Shown in pieces: positions 58,201-64,000 of a stretch of 64,000 nt of DNA (position 1 is the stretch's first letter; each line of letters begins with the position of its first letter). The stretch spans positions 992,001-1,056,000 of the forward strand of contig JAEHOE010000024.1 in assembly GCA_016858145.1 (NCBI GenBank), in the 5' to 3' direction. Source of the stretch: Edaphochlamys debaryana. Lineage: Eukaryota > Chlorophyta > Chlorophyceae > Chlamydomonadales. The position numbers and the translations under genes are program-made. The notes below the pieces were generated by a model, which searched no databases, had not been told where the DNA came from, and saw only the letters and a list, made by a program, of their open reading frames with translations.

Positions 58201-60939
58201 GGGTCGGAGAAGAAAAAGGGAAAGGGTGTGGATGTGAGTCAGGCGTAGGTCAGGAAGAAAGCATTGGCAAAGCAGGGCAGCAATTCTCGGACGAGTCGGA
58301 CCCCTGCTTACCGCCGTTGCCGCCCACGTCCGACACGCCACCGATGAGGACCGTGCCGATGGCAGAGCCGGGGGCAGGGGGGCGAGCGGTGCGGCCCGCG
58401 GCAATGGCCGCCGGCGGCAGCAGCGCCTGCACCAGCGCTGGGGGCAGTGCGGTTGACGGGAGAGCCACAGGCATACTGGCGCTAGCGGAGGGAGTGATTT
58501 TGCTGGCGGGAGCAGCCGCGCTGAAGGTAGCTGTGAGGTGGATGGTGCGGCGGTACCGGCCGCCGGCGGAAGGCACAACTGCGGACGGCGGCGAGTGATG
58601 AGCACAAGAGGCAAGAGCGAGGGGTTCAGATGGCGACAGACGGGCACAGGCAGGAGACAGGCAGCAGACGAGGGCGAGGCGAGGGTCGAAGCATCTTCCT
58701 TCCACACCTGAAGCGATGCAAAGGCGGCCCGAGGCAGGCTCTGCGACGCACTCCAACACCAGCTCTGCCGCCTGTGTGGGAGCAGTTGCAGGCAGACAGG
58801 GATGTGACAATGGGCTGACACGGTGCTCAGGCAATAAAGATCCCTGCAGCAGCCTGAGAACGGGGTGCGCTGAGCCGTGTGGCGATGGTGCTCCGTACCG
58901 GGTTGCGGCCCGAGGGTGAAGGAAGCATCAGCGGCGCTGGCACGGACACGTCCATGAGGACGGGCGCGGGGCCGTCGCCGGGGCCTCCGCCTCCCAACTG
59001 CACGCGTGGAGAAGGGCCACATGATCAGCAGCAAGAAGGGGACCAGCAATCACGCTTTGCTCGTAGCCCGGCGTGAGAGCACTCCTCGCTGCCAACATCA
59101 AAGCCCGACACCCACCAGCATGCTTGCTGCGGCCGCGGCTGCCTCCAGGTACCCGGCTGCCGGGAACACGGCGCGGCCCGAGACCCGGTGGTCCCACAGA
59201 GGCGCCAGGCGGGCGGCCGTAAGGCGGGCGGTAAACACCGCGAAGCGGGGCGCCAAGGAGGGTGTGGGGCCGGGCGTGAAGCCCGGGTAAGAGGGGTCGG
59301 CCCGGAAGGCCTGGGCCAGGGCTGGAGCGGGGCGGGGGCTGAGCCAGTGGCTGCTGCGGCGCCAGGCTGCGGCGCCGCTGCCCTCCGTGGGAGTGGGGAC
59401 GACGCCCTCGCCGAAGCTGCCCTGGAGCACGCCCTGTGGGTAGAGGAAGGTAGGCAGGCAAGATTTTCTCGACGGCGCGCGAACCAGCAATCCTACCCCG
59501 CACCCCTTGTAGCCCCAACGCACCTGCACGATCACGTGCGCGTTGGTTCCCTGGAAGGCGAAGGCACTGACGCCAGCGATCTCGGCCTCCGACGGACCGC
59601 CAGCCTCGCCACTGCCAGCAGCCGAGCGAGGCAGCGGCCCCGCCTGGCGGGGCAGCGCCCAGGCGCCCTCGCCGCCCTCCAGCAGCGCCCCCACGCTGGG
59701 GTTGAGCGCCGTGAGGTGGGTGATGGGGAGGGCCGCATGCGCTGCCGCCAGCTTGGCGGCGTGGAGGACGCCCACCAGGCCTACGGTAGAGACGAACGGA
59801 AAGGGAAAGGAGGTAGGATGGGCAGGGCAAGACGTGGACTTCATTTGTACCTGTCAAAGCCCCACAAACCCTGGAGGCAGGAGCTGGAGGCAGCGGGGAA
59901 CGATAGGTCTTGACTCTGCGACTGCGCTCACGCACCTGACGCGGGCTCCGAGTGCCCCATCCAGGACTTGGAGGCTGTGAGGAGGAGCGGGTGCCGTGGG
60001 GTGGAGGTGGGTGGGTCCACGAGGACCGCTGCCGCCGCCCCGACCTCGATGGGGTCTCCCAGGGGCGTGCCGGTGCCGTGCATGGACAGAGCCGCCACGG
60101 CCGAGGGGTGCAGGTCGGCGGAGAGGAGAGCGGCGCGGATGACGGCCTGCTGCGCGGGGCCGTTGGGGGCGGTGAGGCTGCTGCTGCGCCCGTCCTGGTT
60201 GACGCAGGCGCCCAGGAGCAGGGCCAGCGGAGCGGGGGAGTAGGCGGAGCCGGAGGGGTCGCGGCCACTGGTCAGGGTGCTGAGCACGACTATGCCCACG
60301 CCCTCGGCTCGGACGTAGCCCTCGGCCGCTGAGTCAAGCGTCTTGCAGCGCCCGTCGGCGGAGAGCATGCCTGCAGGGATGGTCACAGCTCAGACGGGTT
60401 AGGCGGCGTCAAGGCGCCAGAACTCCCCACGCAAGCTAATGGGTGCACATAGCGTCTCGACCGCACCCCATCCCACTCACCCGCCCGCTGGAACATGGCA
60501 CTGGTGTCCGGCGCCAACGTCAGGTTGACTCCGCATACCGCCGCCGCCTCGCAGCCGCCGCTGCCGCCGCCCGGGCCCATGGCGGTCATGGCGGTCTGCA
60601 TGGCGACCAGCGATGAGGAGCAGGCGGTGTCCACGGACACGGCGGGGCCGCGGAGGCCGAAGGTGTAGGCCAGGCGGCCAGAGGCCACCGACAAGGTCGC
60701 GCCTGCAGGGGGGCAAGGCAACAAGAGTCAGGGCTCAACACGATCAGCCAGGAAGCGCGGTGCGTCAAGGGCAACACGCAGCTGCTGCAGGCAACGCTGT
60801 CCCACCTGTGGCGCTGTAGGCTGTGACGCCGATGCGCCCCGCCAGGGCCGCTGTCATCTTGAGGTAGTCGGGGGAGGACACACCCACAAACACGCCCACG
60901 CGCTCCCGGCCGCCTGTCAGCCAGTATGGGGCAACAGGG

Positions 60940-60970
<31 letters not shown>

Positions 60971-63900
60971 GGGAAGGGGCCAGCTGCGCGAGCGCCTCGT
61001 GGAGGGTCTCCATGAGCAGGCGCTGCTGCGGGTCGATGAGGGCGGCCTCGGGGGGCTGCAGGGCGAATGGGGCAGGGGCAGTAGCGAAAGAGTCCGTCGG
61101 GCATGGAAGGGCCAAGGCTGATTGTGGAGGCAGTGGCCTAGGCCTGGGAGGCAGCGGCGGACGAAGAGGGCTAGAAGAAACGGACCACAGCGACCACTCA
61201 CCGAGATGCCAAACGCAGCCGCATCAAACAGGTCCACGCGGCCCGCCAGGAAGGCGCCGAAGCGGGGTGGCGGCGCGGCCGAGCCCCCGGCCGCCGCCGA
61301 GCCCTGCGCCGCCGACAGCGCCGCCACAGCCGCTGCGTCCGGGTCCCAGCGCTCCGCCGGCACGGGCCGCACGGCGTCGCAGGCGTGTGTGGCAGCCACG
61401 AGGCCGGAGCCCGTGGCGCCGTCAGGAGGCAGGCGGAAGGCCGCTGACAGGACGCCGATGAGGGGCGAGCGGGCCGAGCAGCGGGACGAGGCAGGCAGGC
61501 GGCCAGCGCCGCGTGGGAGGGTGGCAGCGGGAAGCGCCAGGCTGCTTGTGAAGCTTGAGACGGAGGCCTCGCCTTCGCTGTAGTAGGCCTCGTCTGAATT
61601 GTAGCCGGATGGAGAGGCGCTGAGCCCGAGGGCCTCCGCGGCCGCTGCAGCGGCGGGCTGGGGGAGCAGGCGGGTCTGCAGGAAGGTGGAGATGGCCGAG
61701 ACGGTGGGGTGGTCGAAGATGAGGGTGGAGGGCAGGGTCAGGCCAAAGCCCGCCTCCAGCGAGCTCCGCAGCTCGGTGGCTCCCAGGCTATCCAGGCCTG
61801 CCTCCATGAGGGGAGCGTCGGCCGAGAGGCTGGTGGCTGGCATGCCCAGGATGGAAGCAGCCGCCTCAGAGACTTGCTGCTGCACGCCCGCCAGGGTCCC
61901 AGCTCCGGAGGCAGACGGCTGTGGTGCCGGCCGGGCGGCGGCGCGGCGGCGGCGGCTGCCGGCCGCACGGCGCGTGGCGTAGGAGAAAGCTGCGCCGAAA
62001 CCGGAGGGCACTCCGGCAGGGGCGGCCTCAACTGATGAAGTGGGGAGGCGAGACTCGAGGAAGCTGGAGATGGCCGAGACGGTGGGGTGGTCGAAGACGA
62101 GCGTGGAGGGCAGGGTCAGGCCGAAGCCCGCCTCGAGAGAGCTGCGTAGCTCTGTGGCCCCTAGGCTGTCCAGGCCTGCCTCCATGAGGGGCGCATCCAG
62201 GGAAAGCCCAGACGCAGGCACACCCAGGATGGACGCAGCCGCCTCCGACACCCTTTGCTGCGTGGCCTCCAGACGCTGCTGAGCCACCGCCGCCGTCGGG
62301 GCCACGGCTGCCACTGGGGCCCGCTGGCGCCGGCGGCGCTGCGACCGGGCACGAGGCTCCTCCTCCAGCGCGGCCGCAGGTGGCTGCATGGTGAAAAGCT
62401 GGCTTGCGAATGCCTCGAAGAAGGTTGGGATGGCGGAGGCGCCAGCACCGGGGAAGCGGCGCTGCAGGAAGGTGCGCCAGGCGAAGGGCACAGCGGCCAC
62501 CACGGGCGGGATGGACGCCAGCGGGGAGCGGGTTCGCGACTCCAGGACGGCAGAGAGAGCCGCCAGCCCCTGCTGAGGCTGCAGGAGGGACATGCCCAGA
62601 CGCTCCACACGGGCAGCGGTGCTCGAGACCGCAGCAGCCATGCCGCTGCCAGCCCACGCGCCCCACTGCACGCTCACAAAGCCCAGTCCCTGAGCAGACA
62701 GAGACGAGGCAGCGGCGTCGAGACCAGCGTTGGCGGCGGCGTAGTTGGCCTGGCCGGGAGAGCCCAGCAGAGACGCCACGGACGAGAAGAGCACGTGCGT
62801 GCCGGAAGGCTGGCAGCCCACGGCGCTGGACCAGCGGCCCAGCTGAGCGAGCTTGGGGGCAAACACGCGCCGAGCCCCGGAGGCCGTCTGGTTGCGCAGG
62901 AGAGCGTCCGACAGCACGCCGCCGGCGTGCAGGACAGCCAGGACGGGCTTCGAGGACACAGAGGATGCGCCAAACGCCAGACCGCAGTCCTCGGCAAAAG
63001 ACACGTCCGCCTTTACCACCTCAACCAAGCCGCCGCCGGCTCCGGACTGCAGCAGAGGCGACAGGGCCGCGGACGCCTCGACGCCCTCTGCACGCCCCGA
63101 CCGGCCCAGCAGCTGAAGGTAGCACCCGGACTGTTGACGCGACAGCCAGGACGCGAGCAGCAGGCCCAGAGACCCCAGACCGCCGCTGATCACCACGCGG
63201 CCCGCCGGCTGGCACAGAGGCTGGCGCTGAGGGTTGAACACAACCACCTTGCCCACGTGACGCGCCTGGGACATCTGACGCAGCGCGGACGCCACGGCGC
63301 CCAGAGAGTGGGCCGCCTGGGGAAGCGGACGAAGAGCGCCCGAAGCGACACCAGAAGCCACACGGCGCATCGCCGTCTGCACAGCGGCGTCAGGAAGGAA
63401 GTCCACGGCCACAAAGGAAGCGGCCACATCCGGGCGCTCCGACTGCAGGCGGGGCACGCTGAACACGTCGCGCTTGCTGATCTCCACGAAGCGACCGCCG
63501 CGGCGAAGCAGGCCCAGCGTAGCAGACACCAGCCCGGGGCTCGTCAGCGTGTTCAGGGCAACGTCCACGCCGCCAGCAGTCGACGCAGCCAGCTCCTCCA
63601 CGAAGCCCAGGTCGCGGCTGCTCGACACGCAGCGCACGCCCAGACCGCGAAGCAGGGCGCGCTTGGACGGGCTGCCGGCCGTGGCAACCACCTCGCCGCC
63701 AAGGGCAGACACCACCTGCAGAGACGCGAGACCCACGCCGCCGGCCGCGCCGTGAAGAAGCACGCGCTCACCGGGGCGCAGCGCAGCGGCCTCGCCAAAC
63801 ACCTGGTGAGCGGTGATGAAAACCGTGGGCATGGTGGCGGCCTCCTCGAAGCTCAGCTGAGGAGGCATGGCCACAAGCGTGGCGGGGCGGCTGTGCACCA

Positions 63901-64000
63901 GCGTGCCCAGGCTGCCCGCAGCCAGACCGAACACAGCTGTGCCGGCGGCAAGGGAGCCGCCAGCGCCAGCGCCCGCCGCCACCACCACGCCCGAGCAGTC
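17910..64000 (-). CDS. PKS1: giant modular type I polyketide synthase, 3' part (5' end outside window)
   Basis: Sixty-one exons join in one frame of 38,526 nt, giving 12,841 residues and TAG at 17912-17910. The right edge is inside an ER domain. All 60 introns have GT-AG ends except one GC-AG, and phase matches at every join. Exon coordinates are given with the modules below. The gene encodes seven complete KS modules plus the end of an eighth, then a thioesterase tail. Each ACP keeps its phosphopantetheine Ser. No acyltransferase is present, so malonyl units must be supplied by a separate AT; published work on green-algal type I PKSs describes such AT-less modular enzymes, and Chlamydomonas reinhardtii PKS1 is reported to act in zygospore wall maturation. 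The PKS1 symbol rests on architecture and is an orthology inference. The protein lacks anything bacterial in its gene structure, and its introns rule out contamination. Confidence 0.95.
19055..19125 (-). repeat. coding Thr/Ser/Ala repeat in TE3
   Basis: Alternating gga/ggt/ggc triplets on the + strand encode a Thr-Ser-Ala-rich run in the variable loop of TE3, just before the strand leading to GASPLG. Confidence 0.85.
19985..22135 (-). other. thioesterase-like TE2 (catalytic residues lost)
   Basis: Exons 22135-21166, 21000-20927, 20810-20521, 20369-20238 and the start of 20114-18866. After [16 protein letters not shown] and a long Ala/Pro-rich stretch, the region follows TE1 in outline: [11 protein letters not shown] for the first strand, [15 protein letters not shown] where TE1 has [16 protein letters not shown] where TE1 has VIMDTPRP, and [10 protein letters not shown] where TE1 has VPGDHFSLL. 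The nucleophile Ser and the catalytic His are therefore missing. It probably has a structural role, or is decaying. The domain assignment is by analogy with TE1 and is less certain than TE1. Confidence 0.68.
22281..24020 (-). other. thioesterase TE1 (intact)
   Basis: Exons 24020-23866, 23656-23479, 23358-23249, 23128-22963, 22746-22585 and 22442-22281 encode an alpha/beta-hydrolase thioesterase. It starts [12 protein letters not shown]. The nucleophile Ser is in [13 protein letters not shown], the acidic residue in [10 protein letters not shown] and the catalytic His in [10 protein letters not shown]. The triad order and spacing match type I PKS/FAS thioesterases, which release the finished chain by hydrolysis or cyclisation. 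It is the only one of the three tail domains with every canonical motif. Confidence 0.92.
24021..24111 (-). other. GC-AG intron
   Basis: The exon ends CTCAAG and the intron begins GCAAGC, the classic sequence of a GC-type donor. It ends CCCCAG before GTCCTGCG. Reading on would hit TGA three codons later, and no nearby GT in phase replaces it. All other introns in the gene begin with GT. Confidence 0.8.
24112..24294 (-). other. acidic/basic interdomain linker exon (ACP-H to thioesterase)
   Basis: Exon 24294-24112 encodes 61 residues with a run of Glu ([14 protein letters not shown]) followed by a basic run (RRRRRQ). It connects the last ACP to the first thioesterase and is probably flexible. 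Its downstream intron is the only GC-AG intron of the gene. Confidence 0.85.
24371..27690 (-). other. PKS module H (last): variant KS-(degraded DH-like)-ACP
   Basis: Exons: rest of 29703-27271, then 27155-26895, 26780-25845, 25751-24642 and 24559-24371. The KS keeps DTACSSS, but HGTGT is HANGT (the His is retained), NQDGRSS is NTNGKAA, and the second His motif is [12 protein letters not shown]. The following DH-like region has [14 protein letters not shown] where active modules have LWDHxxxG, so the catalytic His is gone, and about 370 residues of Ala-rich sequence follow. There is no ER or KR. The ACP exon (24559-24371) has the unusual motif [11 protein letters not shown]; the Ser is kept. 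The module may extend once without reduction, or may be non-elongating. Confidence 0.88.
27800..31060 (-). other. PKS module G: KS-(inactive DH-like)-ACP
   Basis: Exons: rest of 35263-30758, then 30626-30517, 30410-30112, 30010-29805 and most of 29703-27271. The KS has [17 protein letters not shown] and KSKIGHTEP. The DH-like region (about 29000-28130) has a poly-Gly run where the catalytic His motif should be (AGVRTSTGG...[10 protein letters not shown]) and ALEAALQLQ at the second site, so the Asp is lost as well. There is no ER and no KR. The ACP (about 28035-27800) has [16 protein letters not shown]. The module should add a two-carbon unit and leave a beta-keto group. Confidence 0.9.
31140..36860 (-). 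other. PKS module F: KS-DH-ER-KR-ACP (divergent KS)
   Basis: Exons: rest of 37227-36684, then 36582-36429, 36328-36153, 36040-35813, 35717-35425 and most of the 4,506-nt exon 35263-30758. The KS differs from its neighbours: the active-site run is NTACSSS instead of DTACSSS, the post-HGTGT sequence is [13 protein letters not shown], and the second His motif is [12 protein letters not shown] rather than GHxEPxxG. The DH (about 34740-33730) has [16 protein letters not shown] and ALDGALQLG. The ER (about 33290-32330) has [13 protein letters not shown]. The KR (about 32220-31570) has LGGTGTLG and NYAAAN. The ACP (about 31345-31140) has GSGLDSLG. All sites are intact, so a fully reduced unit is expected. 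Confidence 0.93.
32312..33320 (-). repeat. shared ER block, module F copy
   Basis: Partner of 38661-39669. An inner ~355 bp (about 32470-32824) is also nearly identical to 45464-45818 in module D. Confidence 0.88.
38661..39669 (-). repeat. shared ER block, module E copy
   Basis: This ~1.0 kb block matches 32312-33320 (module F) at a constant offset of 6,349 bp, checked at four points. It spans the ER and the start of the linker to the KR. Confidence 0.88.
42159..42620 (-). other. longest intron of the PKS gene (462 nt)
   Basis: The donor is GTAGGG after FQTAG and the acceptor is CTCGCAG before MLAPDGRCK, phase 1. The equivalent intron in module B (60371-60480) is 110 nt. The extra ~350 nt has lower GC and contains no recognisable gene or element. 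Confidence 0.8.
43800..49700 (-). other. PKS module D: KS-DH-ER-KR-ACP
   Basis: Exons: rest of 49972-49548, then 49409-49147, 48990-48758, 48645-48119, 48033-44519, 44431-44187, 44088-43966 and the start of 43875-43324. The KS has [18 protein letters not shown] and KSWVGHAEP. The DH (about 47700-46690) has [16 protein letters not shown] and LLDSALQLG. The ER (about 46235-45330) has [13 protein letters not shown]. The KR (about 45195-44530) has VTGGTGALG and NYAAAN. The ACP (exon 44088-43966 plus the start of the next) has [16 protein letters not shown] then [11 protein letters not shown]. After the ACP comes an acidic linker ([15 protein letters not shown]). A fully reduced unit is expected. 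Confidence 0.93.
45464..45818 (-). repeat. shared ER core, module D copy
   Basis: About 355 bp encoding the NADPH-binding half of the ER ([14 protein letters not shown] to [14 protein letters not shown]) is nearly identical to the matching parts of modules E and F. The rest of this ER is clearly diverged, so the edges look like conversion-tract boundaries. Confidence 0.82.
49860..54860 (-). other. PKS module C: KS-(inactive DH-like)-KR-ACP
   Basis: Exons: rest of 55349-54739, then 54615-54459, 54336-54264, 54141-53809, 53673-52187, 52073-51258, 51089-50076 and the start of 49972-49548. The KS (about 54860-53030) has [17 protein letters not shown] and KSWVGHAEP. The DH-like region (about 52960-52187) has no HxxxG motif and no LDxxxQ second site, so it should be inactive. 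There is no ER. The KR (about 51327-50430) is split by intron 51090-51257 right after [13 protein letters not shown] and retains [10 protein letters not shown] and NYAAAN. The ACP motif AGLDSL is followed directly by intron 49973-50075, then [10 protein letters not shown]. The expected output is a beta-hydroxy unit. Confidence 0.9.
55627..57065 (-). repeat. ER-KR duplication, module B copy
   Basis: Partner of 62562-64000. It covers most of the ER and the whole KR. The ACP, KS and DH outside it are much more diverged, so the match reflects recent local duplication or gene conversion rather than whole-module copying. Confidence 0.92.
60939..60968 (-). repeat. coding hexanucleotide repeat (Ser-Ala) in KS-B
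   Basis: Five tandem ggccga units encode a Ser-Ala run between LAQLAPSP and [11 protein letters not shown] in exon 61055-60806. It sits in a surface-type insertion of the KS. Confidence 0.9.
61660..62290 (-). other. tandem ACP doublet of module A
   Basis: Two consecutive acyl-carrier domains lie at about 62285-62047 and 61900-61673. Both carry [20 protein letters not shown] with the Ser that receives phosphopantetheine, and both end in [10 protein letters not shown]. They are near-copies, separated by an Arg/Ala-rich linker ([18 protein letters not shown]). In modular PKSs, tandem ACPs usually raise flux or serve beta-branching; which applies here cannot be told from sequence. Confidence 0.92.
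62562..64000 (-). repeat. ER-KR duplication, module A copy
   Basis: This block aligns with 55627-57065 at a constant offset of 6,935 bp, checked at both ends and in the middle, so there is no net indel in 1,439 bp. Stretches compared base by base differ at about 1-4 positions per 60. It may extend beyond the right edge. It stops about 11 bp before the point where module B has intron 55540-55615, an intron module A lacks. Confidence 0.92.

Larger units (their letters stand above)
55016..61480 (-). other. PKS module B: KS-DH-ER-KR-ACP
   Basis: Exons: end of 64000-61202, then 61055-60806, 60702-60481, 60370-59936, 59780-59524, 59433-59116, 58997-58899, 58771-58708, 58578-58312, 58195-55616, 55539-55442 and the start of 55349-54739. 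The KS (about 61480-59524) has DTACSSS with Cys near 60621, [10 protein letters not shown] and KSWMGHSEP. The DH (from about 59210) has [16 protein letters not shown] and the second-site [10 protein letters not shown]. The ER (about 57250-56305) has [12 protein letters not shown]. The KR (about 56275-55600) has ISGGLGSLG and NYAAAN. The ACP (about 55240-55016) has GSGLDSLG. All catalytic residues are in place, so a saturated two-carbon unit is expected. ER and KR are nearly identical to those of module A. Confidence 0.93.
61660..64000 (-). other. PKS module A (partial): ER-KR-ACP-ACP
   Basis: All of this lies in exon 1 (64000-61202). The ER starts outside the window and runs to about 63240, with the NADPH-binding motif [12 protein letters not shown] and the segment [16 protein letters not shown]. 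The KR (about 63204-62535) has the Rossmann motif [17 protein letters not shown], catalytic Ser in [14 protein letters not shown] and the Tyr-x3-Asn of NYAAAN. The upstream KS and DH of this module are off-window. A linker with [10 protein letters not shown] follows the KR, as after most KRs here ([21 protein letters not shown]). The module should fully reduce its beta carbon if the missing DH is active. Confidence 0.9.

Noticed and set aside
57799..60268. Long Arg/Pro-rich - strand frames over module B
   Set aside because: They run through several introns in the wrong register; the spliced KS and DH exons explain the sequence.
17910..64000. Bacterial contamination, because AT-less PKSs are mainly bacterial
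   Set aside because: Sixty phased spliceosomal introns, including inside catalytic motifs, show a nuclear eukaryotic gene.

Overview
The window looks like nuclear DNA of a volvocine or chlamydomonad green alga. It is very GC-rich, with many short GT-AG introns (mean about 126 nt in the largest gene). It carries a Ser-Pro/Pro-rich cell-wall-type protein, a TGTAA-type polyadenylation signal and a giant modular type I polyketide synthase (PKS) of the kind known in Chlamydomonas. No rRNA, tRNA, CRISPR array or intact transposon was recognised by eye.

Layout. 2-769 (+) is the 3' end of a hydroxyproline-rich glycoprotein gene cut by the left edge. 3648-9097 (-) holds two tandem copies of a gene for an F-box-like/ankyrin-type repeat protein; the left copy carries a one-base frameshift and the right copy is intact. 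9098-12002 is repeat-rich and mostly unexplained. 12003-15721 (+) is a two-exon gene for an unrecognised, mostly low-complexity protein of about 1,155 residues. It converges on the PKS gene across a 2.2 kb spacer.

17910-64000 (-) is the 3' part of one enormous PKS gene, probably the orthologue of Chlamydomonas PKS1. I could join 61 exons with matching splice phases into one frame of 38,526 nt: 12,841 residues plus a stop, still open at the right edge. Read 5' to 3' (right to left) the order is: module A (partial) ER-KR-ACP-ACP; B KS-DH-ER-KR-ACP; C KS-(DH-like)-KR-ACP; D, E and F each KS-DH-ER-KR-ACP; G KS-(DH-like)-ACP; H KS-(DH-like)-ACP; then an acidic linker and three thioesterase-like regions. 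None of the seven complete modules has an acyltransferase, so the extender unit must be loaded in trans. The chain would be mostly fully reduced, with one beta-hydroxyl (module C) and one or two beta-keto groups at the carboxyl end (G and H), before release by a thioesterase.

Most notable for follow-up: AT-less modules in a eukaryotic nuclear gene; a TE / dead TE / TE tail; a tandem ACP pair; a degraded last module; a 1.44 kb gap-free duplication between modules A and B plus shorter shared blocks among D, E and F; and KS intron positions that pair the modules as B/E, C/G and D/F.
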